Shown here in pieces: positions 1 through 8,945 of a DNA stretch of 64,000 nucleotides (position 1 is its first letter; the number at the start of each line of letters is the position of its first letter). Under the pieces are notes generated by a model. It searched no databases and was not told the DNA's origin. It was given only the letters and a program-made list of their open reading frames with translations. The DNA lies in contig NZ_JAFLVR010000011.1 in assembly GCF_017315985.1 (NCBI RefSeq), positions 124,001-188,000 of the forward strand. Direction: 5' to 3'. This DNA comes from Candidatus Enterococcus murrayae (GTDB lineage: Bacteria > Bacillota > Bacilli > Lactobacillales > Enterococcaceae). The position numbers and the translations under genes were made by a program.

Positions 1-752
1 CGTTGACAGTCAATCGTTTCTTTCGTCAGCGCGGGGTGCCGACGACATTCAATCTTGGAAACCATGAGATGGGTAATGTTAAAGGAGAGCAGATGATTGA
101 ACACTATCCTGACAGCCATTTTTTGAATCTTCGCTATTTGCCACTTAATCAAGAAACTGTGTTATTGGGCTTTAATGGATGGTATGATTATGGGTTTTCT
201 GAATTAAAAGACCCGCAGCAAATTCGCTCGATTAAAAATATATATTGGTTTGACCGGATCATCGAACGTTTTTCGGATGATCAAACGGTTGATCAAGAAA
301 TTTTACGACAATTACGCAATATATTGGATGATTTGGCGCGCAAAAATTATCAAGTCATTTTAGTGACACACTTTGTGCCAAAAGAAGAATTTATCGTTCA
401 TTTAAGTGGTAAATATCAAATCTGGAATAAGCTGAATGCCTTTTTAGGGTCGAGAGCATTTGGTGAATTATTGGATCAATATCCTAACGTTAAGCATGTG
501 GTGTTTGGTCACACTCATCGACGATTTGAAGATCAAATAATCGGTGATACGATTTATAGCTGCCGTCCTTTAGGATATTATTATGAATGGGGCATCACTC
601 GGAAGTTTGTTTTAGATAATCAATTAGCCGAAGTTTTTATTCCAATGAAAATGCGTAGTTTATTGAGTAAGCATCAAGCAGAATTTGCCGCTTATAAAGA
701 GGAACATTTGCTTGAAGAATTTCGACAAGCAATGACTTTGATTTCTTATTAG
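1..752 (+). CDS. Metallophosphoesterase, 5' end cut by the window
   Basis: C-terminal part (about 249 residues) of a calcineurin-like metallophosphoesterase. The visible metal-binding motifs are GNHE near the start, VTHF in the middle and GHTHRR towards the end, in family order. The N-terminal DxH and GDxxD motifs are missing because the gene begins before base 1; the TTG at 3 is an internal codon, not a start. The protein is likely a cytoplasmic phosphohydrolase; its substrate cannot be told from the sequence. It ends immediately before the SD of the membrane-protein gene at 767, so the two are probably co-transcribed. Confidence 0.85.
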   Translation, partial: LTVNRFFRQRGVPTTFNLGNHEMGNVKGEQMIEHYPDSHFLNLRYLPLNQETVLLGFNGWYDYGFSELKDPQQIRSIKNIYWFDRIIERFSDDQTVDQEILRQLRNILDDLARKNYQVILVTHFVPKEEFIVHLSGKYQIWNKLNAFLGSRAFGELLDQYPNVKHVVFGHTHRRFEDQIIGDTIYSCRPLGYYYEWGITRKFVLDNQLAEVFIPMKMRSLLSKHQAEFAAYKEEHLLEEFRQAMTLISY

Positions 753-766
753 TGGAGGAGACCATT

Positions 767-2116
767 TTGATTGAAGCGATAAAAAAATTTTTACGACAGT
801 TTACTCAGACAACACCGTTTGTTTTAGCGAATACGATGATTGTCATTCCTTATTTATTATTTATGCATTTGATAGATCCGCGACAGTCTGTCACAGTGTT
901 GCCTTTTGTTTTATTTTATACGTTTCGGGTGACTGGGATTTTTTTGATTCGTGGATTGTATCGCTCCATCGATCAATATACGTTGTTGATGGTTTCATTA
1001 TTAGTTGGTGGCATCGGTTCATTTCTGACCTTGATCGGAGCTTTACATTTTACATTTTATTTATTCGGCAGTATCTTTTTAGGACTAAGTGCTGCTTGGC
1101 TGCCTCCAGCAAATACGAGCGTGAACTTTTTTGAAAAGTCTAAAGGCTTTCAAACGATGAGCAGTCGGCAATATTTAGTGGCCTTACTCGTTTTATTTCC
1201 ACTATTTTTTGGAACGACACTGACTTTTCCAGTTCAAGTCGTGATTGTGCCAAGCATCATCACACTTTATTTTGTTTGTGGGTATCATACCGTCAAGCAT
1301 TATCCGCATTACGAAATGGACTTCAAGGAGTTAACGAAGCATGTTTTTTCTATCTCGGAATTGGTTTGGTTTATTTTGTTTTTTATCGCACTCTTTTTAT
1401 TGCGAAGCGGGCGACTACTGTTCAGTGAATCTTTGCTGAATAACGCGATTCTCTTATTCACAGGTATTTTCATGGCGGCTATCGTTGTGGTTAACCAAGT
1501 AAAAAATCATTGGAAGCTGCCTGCTTGGCAAAATGCTTTGACCTTCCTTAATGGAATGCTGGGAAATTTTATTTTCCTTTTTGGTGCTTTTTATGTTGCA
1601 GTCTATAAAGGTGCTGCTTCTCAAGGAATGTATTTATTTTTGCCTTACCTATTGGGAGTAATTAGTTCGTTAGTTTTAGCGGGCAAGCTTCGTCAATCCT
1701 TTAAGAATGATTTGATTGTTCAACTTGTTGGATTAGCTGTCGGGTTATTATTGTTAAGTATCCGACCACTGTTCCCATTTGCGATTTTTGTTTTGACTTT
1801 CTTCCAAAAAGGAACCAGTGCATGGCTGAACCGTTTGTATTATCAAACAGAGAGCATCGAAGCGCAGCAGCGTCTCACTGCAAAGTATTCGACATCCAAT
1901 AAGGGAAGTATCACGCATCAATTTATTTTGATGTTTTTGCTGCTCGTCACATTACAGTTAAAAAATTTACCAGTCAAAGATATTTTTTTATTGCGCAGCT
2001 TGCACACAGCAGAAATCCTTGCAACAATGGACATAGTTAAATTTATCTCAATCATTATTCTATTAATTGGGCTTTGGTTGATTGGAAGGATAGGAAAACA
2101 TGCGTTTAATCATTGA
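767..2116 (+). CDS. Polytopic membrane protein, MFS-like, function unknown
   Basis: About 449 residues, mostly hydrophobic, with roughly twelve predicted membrane segments and short loops, as in major facilitator transporters. No family signature pins down a substrate. I chose the TTG at 767 because GGAGG lies at 754-758 with normal spacing. The in-frame GTG at 752 is part of that SD region and overlaps the previous stop. The 3' end overlaps the UPF0178 gene by 17 nt, indicating translational coupling in an operon with the phosphoesterase. Confidence 0.7.
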   Translation: MIEAIKKFLRQFTQTTPFVLANTMIVIPYLLFMHLIDPRQSVTVLPFVLFYTFRVTGIFLIRGLYRSIDQYTLLMVSLLVGGIGSFLTLIGALHFTFYLFGSIFLGLSAAWLPPANTSVNFFEKSKGFQTMSSRQYLVALLVLFPLFFGTTLTFPVQVVIVPSIITLYFVCGYHTVKHYPHYEMDFKELTKHVFSISELVWFILFFIALFLLRSGRLLFSESLLNNAILLFTGIFMAAIVVVNQVKNHWKLPAWQNALTFLNGMLGNFIFLFGAFYVAVYKGAASQGMYLFLPYLLGVISSLVLAGKLRQSFKNDLIVQLVGLAVGLLLLSIRPLFPFAIFVLTFFQKGTSAWLNRLYYQTESIEAQQRLTAKYSTSNKGSITHQFILMFLLLVTLQLKNLPVKDIFLLRSLHTAEILATMDIVKFISIIILLIGLWLIGRIGKHAFNH

Positions 2117-2537
2117 TGGCGATGGCTCGCCGGTAAAGGACACAGCGATTGCAGTCGCAGAAGAACATGGGATACCAGTGGTAATCGTAACGAGTATCGA
2201 TCATTATTCAAAAAAGGAGTACCCGGATTTTGTGGAATTTATCTATGTTGATCGTGGTGCAGATTCAGCTGATTTTAAAATTGTTTCAGTCATTCAATCA
2301 GAGGATATTTTGATCACACAGGATTATGGTTTGGCTTCTTTGACATTAGCCAAAGCGGCACATGTTTTACATCAAACGGGTATGGAATATACACAGATGA
2401 ATATTGACGCGTTGTTGACTCAACGTTTTATCGGTAGTAAGATGCGTCAGGCAAAACAGCGTACGAAAGGCCCGAAGCCTTTTACGAATGAAGATCGTGC
2501 ACATTTTAAGGACGTGTTGGAAAGCCTGATTCCATAG
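2100..2537 (+). CDS. UPF0178 (YaiI/YqxD, DUF188) family protein
   Basis: 145 residues. The N-terminus has the acidic IDGDGSPVKD motif, followed by ITQDYGLA and a basic C-terminal segment (RQAKQRTKGPKPFT), all typical of the YaiI/YqxD family. The fold resembles PIN-type nuclease domains and the acidic residues could bind metal, but no reaction is established. The length fits the family. It starts inside the end of the membrane-protein gene with a GGAAGGA SD upstream. Confidence 0.85.
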   Translation: MRLIIDGDGSPVKDTAIAVAEEHGIPVVIVTSIDHYSKKEYPDFVEFIYVDRGADSADFKIVSVIQSEDILITQDYGLASLTLAKAAHVLHQTGMEYTQMNIDALLTQRFIGSKMRQAKQRTKGPKPFTNEDRAHFKDVLESLIP

Positions 2538-2589
2538 TCTTTGATGTAATCTGAAACAACATGCATTGTAATAATTGTAAAATTTCTTT

Positions 2590-2617
2590 TTGGGGATTTT
2601 GATTTTTGTGCTAAAAT
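2590..2617 (+). promoter_or_regulatory. Probable promoter of ddl
   Basis: TTGGGG at 2590-2595 and TAAAAT at 2612-2617, separated by 16 bp, 33 bp before the TTG start of ddl. The -10 context GTGCTAAAATG is repeated at the cshA promoter near 5263. The -35 is weak. Confidence 0.5.
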
Positions 2618-2650
2618 GTTAGGGATCAGAAAGTAATGGAGGATACTCAG

Positions 2651-3715
2651 TTGAAAATTATTTTACTTTATGGTGGGAAAAGTCCAGAACACGATGTAGC
2701 AATTTTATCGGCTTTTTCAGTTATTTCTGCGGTATATTTTGACTATTATCAAGTACAACTTATTTACATTGATAAAACCGGTCAATGGGTAAAAGGTCCA
2801 TTGTTAACGGAAGCACCAGAAACAGATGAAACGTTGCGTCTAACTTGGGATACGGCTGGACATGAAGTTGAAGGGTTCAGCGGAAAAGTGATTGCTCCTG
2901 GCGATATCAAAGAAGACAATGCGATTGTATTTCCAGTCCTGCACGGACCAAATGGAGAAGACGGAACGATCCAAGGCTTTTTAGAAACATTGGATATGCC
3001 ATATGTGGGTGCAGGCGTAATGACAAGTGCATGCGCGATGGACAAAATTATGACTAAATACATCCTGCAGGCAGCCGGAATTCCGCAAGTTCCATATGTT
3101 CCAGTTTTAAAGAACCAATGGAAAGAAAATCCAAAGCAAATCTTTGATAAATGCGAAGGTACATTATTGTATCCGATGTTTATCAAGCCAGCTAATATGG
3201 GCTCAAGTGTCGGAATCACACGAGCAGAAAATCGGGAAGAATTACAAAATGCCCTTCAAGAAGCGTATCGTTATGATTCACGCGCTTTGGTTGAACAAGG
3301 AATCGATGCTCGTGAAATTGAAGTTGCTGTTTTAGGTAACGATGATGTGCGGACAACTCTGCCTGGTGAAATCGTAAAAGAAGAGGCTTTCTATGATTAC
3401 AATGCTAAGTATATCGACAATACGATTCAGATGGCGATCCCAGCAGACATTCCTGAAGAAGTGATGCAAAAAGCTCGAGACTACGCTAAGTCTGCATATA
3501 CGATGTTGGGCGGTTCAGGACTTAGTCGAATCGACTTTTTCTTGACGAATAAAAATGAATTGTTCTTGAATGAATTGAATACGATGCCTGGCTTCACTGA
3601 GTTTAGTATGTATCCTTTATTATGGGAAAATATGGGCTTGAAGTATGGTGATTTAATTGAAGAATTGATTCAATTAGGTACGAAGCGTTACGAACAGCAA
3701 GCGGCTTTTAAATAG
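2651..3715 (+). CDS. ddl: D-alanine--D-alanine ligase
   Basis: 354-residue ATP-grasp ligase that makes D-Ala-D-Ala for peptidoglycan precursors in the cytoplasm. It begins with the typical KIILLYGG and has HGPNGEDG, the ATP-binding KPANMGSSVGI, and an omega loop containing YNAKY. The Lys-Tyr pair there is the mark of D-Ala:D-Ala rather than D-Ala:D-Lac ligases. The C-terminal NELNTMPGF holds metal-binding residues. I start it at TTG 2651: GGAGG at 2638-2642 is correctly spaced, enterococcal Ddl begins at this residue, and the ATG at 2636 overlaps the SD. murF follows on the same strand after a hairpin. Confidence 0.95.
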   Translation: MKIILLYGGKSPEHDVAILSAFSVISAVYFDYYQVQLIYIDKTGQWVKGPLLTEAPETDETLRLTWDTAGHEVEGFSGKVIAPGDIKEDNAIVFPVLHGPNGEDGTIQGFLETLDMPYVGAGVMTSACAMDKIMTKYILQAAGIPQVPYVPVLKNQWKENPKQIFDKCEGTLLYPMFIKPANMGSSVGITRAENREELQNALQEAYRYDSRALVEQGIDAREIEVAVLGNDDVRTTLPGEIVKEEAFYDYNAKYIDNTIQMAIPADIPEEVMQKARDYAKSAYTMLGGSGLSRIDFFLTNKNELFLNELNTMPGFTEFSMYPLLWENMGLKYGDLIEELIQLGTKRYEQQAAFK

Positions 3716-3746
3716 AGGGCCTCTGTTTAGCAAACGAGCAGCAGGG

Positions 3747-3789
3747 CTTGAGACATGATTCTCTACGGAGGATGTCTCAAGTTCCTTTT
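3747..3789 (+). terminator. Hairpin after ddl
   Basis: Perfect 10-bp inverted repeat CTTGAGACAT (3747-3756) / ATGTCTCAAG (3772-3781) followed by TTCCTTTT. The U-tract is imperfect, so termination before murF may be partial. A near copy of the arm occurs in the cshA leader. Confidence 0.6.
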
Positions 3790-3876
3790 AACGTCCGGCA
3801 TATCAAATGATCATCAATCAGACGATGGATGAGTGTATTTTACTGTAGTCAGAAACAAAAATTTGGGAGGAACACC

Positions 3877-5232
3877 ATGAATTTTACAACGACAATCATC
3901 AGCAAGGCCGTTCAAGGTGAAGTATTGGCGGAAAATGAGGTGACCGTTACTGGTGTCGAATTCGATTCACGAAAAATTGAAGCCGGCGATTTGTTTGTCC
4001 CATTACAAGGAACAAATGATGGCCATGAGTTTGTAGCGAAAGCAATCGAAAATGGAGCAACTGCAACGCTTTGGAGTAATGATCCAGCGACTGCGCCAGA
4101 AGGTATTGCAGTGATTTTAGTTAAAAACACATTGTTAGCTTTTCAAGCGCTAGCAAGCTACTACCTATTAGAGGAAAATCCAGATGTGATAGCTATTACA
4201 GGCTCGAATGGGAAAACCACGACAAAGGATATGACTGAATCGGTCCTTAGCCAAAAGTTTCGGACGTATAAAACACAAGGCAACTATAATAATGATATTG
4301 GTTTGCCTTATACAATTTTACACATGCCAGAAGGAACGGAAAAATTGATTCTGGAAATGGGGATGGACCATGCAGGAGAAATCAGTATTTTATCAGAGCT
4401 GGCCGAACCTGACGTCGCAGCGATCACGATCATCGGAGAAGCGCACATTGAAAACTTAGGTTCACGAGAAAAAATCGCGGACGCTAAGATGGAAATTACG
4501 ACTGGTTTAGCGTCGGATGGCTTGCTGATTATCCCTGCGGATGAACCTCTACTAGAAGAACGTACAAACTCATTATCACAAACTGTGGAAACATTTGGCA
4601 TTAAACAAGGTGATCTGTCTGCTACCATTTTAAACGAGAATAAAGGGGCGACAGTTTTCTCTGTTGATGATAATGGCTACCAAATCCCTCTGCCTGGCAG
4701 CTACAATGTGCAAAACGCACTGATTGCGATGGCAATCGGTCGGTGGTTCGATGTAAGTATTGATGAAATTTTTCAAGGTTTGGCTTATGTCCAGGTCACA
4801 CAAAATCGGACACAATGGTTGAAGGCTGGAAATGGTGCGGATATTTTGAGTGATGTCTACAATGCTAATCCCACGGCGATGGGTTTGGTATTAGATACTT
4901 TTGCAAAATTACCGACAGAAGGACGTCGTGTGGCAGTTTTGGCAGATATGCTGGAATTGGGGGCGGAGTCATACGCTCTTCATGCGAATATGGTAGAACA
5001 TATTAATGATCATGACTTTCAAGAAATTTATTTATATGGCGATGAAATAAAAGGTCTGAAGGTTGCTTTAGCCGATCGTTACCCGTCATTGGCGGTTCAT
5101 TATTTTAGTAAAAATGATAAGCAGCAAATGATAGAGGCAGTCAAGAATAGTTTGCAAGCAAATGACAGCATTGTTTTGAAAGGCAGCAACGGTATGGGGT
5201 TGATTGATGTCGTTGAAGGATTGCAGAAATAG
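3877..5232 (+). CDS. murF: UDP-MurNAc-tripeptide--D-Ala-D-Ala ligase
   Basis: 451-residue Mur ligase that adds the D-Ala-D-Ala dipeptide (product of the neighbouring Ddl) to UDP-MurNAc-tripeptide. It has an N-terminal uridine-binding domain, the ATP loop ITGSNGKTTTKD at about residues 107-118, the central GNYNNDIGLP segment, and a C-terminal domain with DVYNANPTAM. I use ATG 3877 because GGGAGG (3865-3870) lies 6 nt upstream; the in-frame ATG at 3829 lacks an SD. Its placement directly after ddl joins two successive steps of wall-precursor synthesis. Confidence 0.95.
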   Translation: MNFTTTIISKAVQGEVLAENEVTVTGVEFDSRKIEAGDLFVPLQGTNDGHEFVAKAIENGATATLWSNDPATAPEGIAVILVKNTLLAFQALASYYLLEENPDVIAITGSNGKTTTKDMTESVLSQKFRTYKTQGNYNNDIGLPYTILHMPEGTEKLILEMGMDHAGEISILSELAEPDVAAITIIGEAHIENLGSREKIADAKMEITTGLASDGLLIIPADEPLLEERTNSLSQTVETFGIKQGDLSATILNENKGATVFSVDDNGYQIPLPGSYNVQNALIAMAIGRWFDVSIDEIFQGLAYVQVTQNRTQWLKAGNGADILSDVYNANPTAMGLVLDTFAKLPTEGRRVAVLADMLELGAESYALHANMVEHINDHDFQEIYLYGDEIKGLKVALADRYPSLAVHYFSKNDKQQMIEAVKNSLQANDSIVLKGSNGMGLIDVVEGLQK

Positions 5233-5239
5233 TGAAAAC

Positions 5240-5268
5240 TTGCAGAAAATGAAATGATGTGCTAAAAT
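5240..5268 (+). promoter_or_regulatory. Promoter of the cshA transcript
   Basis: TTGCAG (5240-5245), 17-bp spacer, TAAAAT (5263-5268), just past the murF stop. Transcription from here would give a leader of about 285 nt before the cshA start. Confidence 0.65.
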
Positions 5269-5274
5269 GAGCCA

Positions 5275-5562
5275 TTGCCGAGAAATGAAGTAATGATTGA
5301 ATGAGTCATCCAATAAATTAAAGATTCGCTAGTGAATACTCGCTGGCTTACCAATTATTTTTGAGAAGCGGTTGGGGCATTTTTCAGTTGAACAATGTCT
5401 CAACCACTCTTTGTGAGAGATGATCCTTCCGCCTGACTTCGCGGAGCGGTTTTTCGGTAGTATCGCCAAGGATGGCAACTAGAGGGACAGTTGCAGTCCG
5501 AACGCCGATACCAAACCATACGCTCTAAATGATAAGGTCAACAGACATTAGGAGGATATCAT
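5275..5562 (+). promoter_or_regulatory. Long structured 5' leader of cshA
   Basis: The 330-bp gap between murF and the helicase has no gene. It holds several pairings. GGTTGGGGCAT and ATGTCTCAACC (about 5370-5405) form an 11-bp stem. A CCGC...GCGG hairpin followed by TTTTT (about 5429-5454) resembles a terminator. CAACT and AGTTG form a small hairpin (about 5477-5492). ATCCTT (5423-5428) can pair with AAGGAT (5468-5473). ATCCTTC (5423-5429) can instead pair with the SD GGAGGAT (5551-5557), with one U-G pair. This could regulate a cold-inducible helicase, but that is inference. Confidence 0.45.
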
Positions 5563-7110
5563 TTGAAATTCAAAGAGTTAAAATTATCACCAGAACTATT
5601 AGTAGCGATCGAACGCTCAGGTTTTGAAGAAGCAACACCGATCCAAGAACAAACTATTCCTTTGGCATTAGCCGGAAAAGACGTAATTGGACAAGCACAA
5701 ACGGGTACTGGTAAAACTGCCGCATTCGGCTTACCGATGCTAAATAAGATCGATACAACGAAAAATGTTTTACAAGGACTAGTCATTGCGCCAACACGTG
5801 AACTGGCGATCCAAACGCAGGAAGAATTATACCGCTTAGGCCGCGACAAGAAAATTCGTGTGCAGGCCGTATATGGGGGCGCAGATATTGGCCGTCAAAT
5901 TCGTGGTTTGAAAGATCGTCCGCATATCGTCGTAGGAACACCAGGACGGATGCTGGATCATATCAACCGCCACACATTGAAATTAGAAACTGTGGAGACA
6001 CTTGTCTTAGATGAAGCAGACGAAATGTTGAACATGGGATTCTTGGAAGATATCGAAAAAATCATCAGTAAAGTCCCTGCAGAACGCCAGACATTGTTGT
6101 TCTCAGCAACGATGCCCGATGCAATCAAAAAAATCGGCGTGAAATTTATGAAAGAACCTGAACATGTGAAGATCAAAGCCAAAGAAATGACGGCTGATTT
6201 GATTGATCAATACTATGTACGGGCAAAAGATTACGAAAAATTTGATGTGATGACACGTCTATTCGATGTACAAACACCAGATTTGGCGATTGTCTTTGGA
6301 CGTACAAAACGTCGTGTTGATGAATTAGCGCGTGGATTAGAAGCTCGCGGCTACAAAGCTGAAGGCATCCATGGCGATCTCTCACAACAAAAACGGATGA
6401 GCGTATTACGTTCATTCAAAAAAGGTGATCTTGACATCTTGGTAGCGACAGACGTTGCTGCTCGTGGATTAGATATTTCAGGTGTTACGCACGTTTACAA
6501 CTACGATATTCCGCAAGATCCAGAAAGCTATGTTCACCGTATCGGTCGTACTGGCCGTGCTGGTAAAGGTGGTATGTCAGTGACCTTCGTTACTCCAAAC
6601 GAAATGGGCTATTTACATGTCATCGAAAACTTGACGAAAAAACGTATGAATCCAATGCGTCCGCCAACCGAAAAGGAAGCTTTCAAAGGTCAATTAGGTG
6701 CGGCGATGGAACAAATCCAAAGCGAAATGGAAGAGAATTCTGATAGCTTGGAAAAATACAAGGAAGCAGCTCAAGAATTATTAGCTGCCTATTCACCAGA
6801 GGAGCTTGCGGCGTTGTTGTTGAAGACAACAGCTAAAGACCCTTCAGATGCTGTTCCTGTGAAAATCACACCAGAACGTCCATTGCCTTCAAATAAAAAA
6901 GGCGGCTTCAATCGTGGCGGCGGTAAACGCGGCGGTGGAAACAACCGTGGCGGCGGTCGTGGTAAAGATAACTACCGTAAAGATCGTGATCGCAACAATA
7001 ATAAAAACAAAAATTACGGCGGCAACAAACAACGCAGTAACAACAAAAATACCAATCGGAATAACGACAAAAAACGCGGATTTGTCATTCGCACAAATAC
7101 AAACGACTAG
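5563..7110 (+). CDS. cshA: DEAD-box RNA helicase, CshA type
   Basis: 515-residue ATP-dependent RNA helicase for RNA remodelling and decay. The Q-motif is near residues 21-28, AQTGTGKT (motif I) at 45-52, then PTRELA, TPGR, the DEAD box in LDEADEM, SAT, and the C-terminal RecA-like motifs [11 protein letters not shown] and [10 protein letters not shown]. After about residue 440 comes a low-complexity tail rich in Gly, Arg, Asn and Lys ([14 protein letters not shown] type), a likely RNA-binding extension that also creates long spurious ORFs in other frames. The start is TTG 5563, 7 nt after GGAGG. It is transcribed alone with its own leader and terminator. Confidence 0.93.
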   Translation: MKFKELKLSPELLVAIERSGFEEATPIQEQTIPLALAGKDVIGQAQTGTGKTAAFGLPMLNKIDTTKNVLQGLVIAPTRELAIQTQEELYRLGRDKKIRVQAVYGGADIGRQIRGLKDRPHIVVGTPGRMLDHINRHTLKLETVETLVLDEADEMLNMGFLEDIEKIISKVPAERQTLLFSATMPDAIKKIGVKFMKEPEHVKIKAKEMTADLIDQYYVRAKDYEKFDVMTRLFDVQTPDLAIVFGRTKRRVDELARGLEARGYKAEGIHGDLSQQKRMSVLRSFKKGDLDILVATDVAARGLDISGVTHVYNYDIPQDPESYVHRIGRTGRAGKGGMSVTFVTPNEMGYLHVIENLTKKRMNPMRPPTEKEAFKGQLGAAMEQIQSEMEENSDSLEKYKEAAQELLAAYSPEELAALLLKTTAKDPSDAVPVKITPERPLPSNKKGGFNRGGGKRGGGNNRGGGRGKDNYRKDRDRNNNKNKNYGGNKQRSNNKNTNRNNDKKRGFVIRTNTND

Positions 7111-7126
7111 TTCGCGCATAACTATC

Positions 7127-7160
7127 AAGGCCATTGATCTTTTTGATTGATGGCTTTTTT
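7127..7160 (+). terminator. Terminator of cshA
   Basis: Hairpin GGCCATTGATC / GATTGATGGC with small mismatches, followed by TTTTTT at 7155-7160. Confidence 0.8.
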
Positions 7161-7221
7161 CTTGATATAAAGAAGTTTGCTTCGATTATTAAAAAAAAAT
7201 CGTAGCATTTAAATAAGTCTT

Positions 7222-7230
7222 TGGTAAAAT
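7222..7230 (+). promoter_or_regulatory. Extended -10 promoter before acpS
   Basis: TGGTAAAAT: extended TG (7222-7223) plus TAAAAT (7225-7230), 28 bp before the acpS start. No good -35 is seen. Confidence 0.5.
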
Positions 7231-7258
7231 AAAGATGTTACTTGAAAGGGTTGAGAGG

Positions 7259-7609
7259 ATGATAAAAGGAATCGGGATCGATGCGACTGAGCTTGAACGA
7301 GTCGCAAAAATCATTGAGCGTCGTCCGCATTTTGTGGAACGAATACTGACTCCGGCGGAACAGACCCTTTTTGCTAGCCATTCTCCTCATCGTCAGGTAG
7401 AATTTCTAGCAGGACGGTATGCATGCAAAGAAGCTTTTTCTAAGGCCTGGGGAACCGGTATCGGAAAAGTCAGTTTTCAGGATTTAGAGATTTTACGAGA
7501 TGATAATGGTGCACCCGCCTTTACAAAATCACCTCATCAGGGAAAAGTTTTTGTTAGCTTGACCCACACAGAGGAACTAGCGATCGCACAGGTCTTGCTA
7601 GAGGAATAG
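7259..7609 (+). CDS. acpS: Holo-[acyl-carrier-protein] synthase
   Basis: 116-residue 4'-phosphopantetheinyl transferase that activates acyl carrier protein for fatty-acid synthesis. The family's Mg2+/CoA residues are visible as Asp8 (GIGIDATE) and Glu58 (RYACKEAFSKA). The length matches the trimeric AcpS family. I chose ATG 7259, preceded by AAAGGG with 8-nt spacing; this places Asp8 and Glu58 at their classical numbers. alr follows after 19 nt, the common acpS-alr arrangement. Confidence 0.93.
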   Translation: MIKGIGIDATELERVAKIIERRPHFVERILTPAEQTLFASHSPHRQVEFLAGRYACKEAFSKAWGTGIGKVSFQDLEILRDDNGAPAFTKSPHQGKVFVSLTHTEELAIAQVLLEE

Positions 7610-7628
7610 AAAGAAGGACACTTAGTTT

Positions 7629-8756
7629 ATGGTTGTAACTTATCATCGACCTACGCGCGCGATTATACATAGGAAAGCATTGAGAGAGAATATTAAAAAT
7701 GAAATTGAACGATTGCCGGAAGGAACTGAATTATTTGCTGTAGTTAAAGCAGATGGTTATGGTCATGGGGCGATTGCTGCTGCACAAATGGCTTTATCTG
7801 TGGGGGCTGCTGGTTTTTGTGTAGCAACATTAGACGAAGCGATTGAATTGCGAGAGGCAGGAATCACCGAACCGATATTGGTACTGAGTGTGGTCTTCCC
7901 GAGCTATCTGTCACTTGTGGTAGATTATGATCTATCTATCACTGTAGCCACAAAAGAATGGCTAATAGAAGCGCAGGAAGTACTGAGGGATTTAGAAGAG
8001 ACAACAGCGCCGATAAAAGTACACATTAAAGCAGATACTGGCATGGGACGCATTGGTTTTCTAACTCCAGAAGAGGTCAAAGAAGCAGCGGAGATTATTG
8101 AAGCTTCTCCAAATATGATTTGGGAAGGTTTATTTACTCATTTTGCAACGGCAGATGAAAAGGATGCTTCTTACTGGTCTAAGCAAGCGGATCGATTCAA
8201 CGAGATGATCGCTGTGTTGGATCGTTTGCCTCGTTATATTCATTCAAGCAATAGCGCAACAGCATTGTGGCATGATAAAGAAATGCCGGGCAATATGATT
8301 CGTTACGGAGTTGGAATGTATGGATTGAACCCTTCAGGTCATGAATTGCCAGAAGTGTACCCATTAAAACCGGCAATGGAGTTAGTTTCTGAGTTGATTC
8401 AAGTCAAAGAACTGGCAGCTGGTGAAGGTGTAGGTTACGGGAAAACCTATGATACGCCAGAAAAAGAATGGATTGGTACTATTCCAATCGGTTATGCAGA
8501 TGGCTGGTTGCGGAAGATGCAGGGTTTTTCATTGTTAGTCGAAGGGGAGTTCTGTGAAATTGTCGGTCGTGTCTGTATGGATCAATTGATGATTCGTCTG
8601 CCGCGTGAATTTAAGGTTGGAACAAAAGTCACATTGATTGGTAAGAATAATGGACAAGAGATTACGATGCAAGATGTGGCGGATCATTTAGGAACGATTC
8701 ATTATGAAGTTTGTTGTATGCTTTCGGAACGTGTGCCAAGAATTTATCAAGAGTAA
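7629..8756 (+). CDS. alr: Alanine racemase
   Basis: 375-residue fold-type III PLP enzyme interconverting L- and D-alanine; it supplies D-Ala to Ddl. The PLP lysine is Lys40 in VVKADGYGHG. The catalytic Tyr of the second subunit is about Tyr270 in GVGYGKTY. HSSNSA and GRVCMDQLM are also family motifs. It starts at ATG 7629 with an AGAAGGA SD. It is probably co-transcribed with acpS and possibly with the downstream mazF, since I see no strong terminator in the 189 bp between them. Confidence 0.95.
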   Translation: MVVTYHRPTRAIIHRKALRENIKNEIERLPEGTELFAVVKADGYGHGAIAAAQMALSVGAAGFCVATLDEAIELREAGITEPILVLSVVFPSYLSLVVDYDLSITVATKEWLIEAQEVLRDLEETTAPIKVHIKADTGMGRIGFLTPEEVKEAAEIIEASPNMIWEGLFTHFATADEKDASYWSKQADRFNEMIAVLDRLPRYIHSSNSATALWHDKEMPGNMIRYGVGMYGLNPSGHELPEVYPLKPAMELVSELIQVKELAAGEGVGYGKTYDTPEKEWIGTIPIGYADGWLRKMQGFSLLVEGEFCEIVGRVCMDQLMIRLPREFKVGTKVTLIGKNNGQEITMQDVADHLGTIHYEVCCMLSERVPRIYQE

Positions 8757-8945
8757 CTATGAATAAAGAGATTTCTGGATTTTTACAAGGCGTTTAGTCT
8801 CTTTTGAAATAGATTTTTATTGAACAAACATCATGAGATATTTTGAATCAAGGCAAGAAGTGTTTAGAGAAGTGATATATGGCATGAACATCGGGGCATT
8901 TTTCAATGGAGAAATGACTACATTAAAAGGAGTAAGGAGATTATT

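Noticed and set aside
2651-3715. Vancomycin-resistance-type (D-Ala-D-Lac or D-Ala-D-Ser) ligase
   Set aside because: The omega loop has the Lys-Tyr pair of housekeeping D-Ala-D-Ala ligases, it lies next to murF, and no other van gene is present.
6889-7150. ORFs on both strands over the end of cshA
   Set aside because: They are shadows of the repetitive Gly/Arg/Asn-rich tail codons of the helicase.
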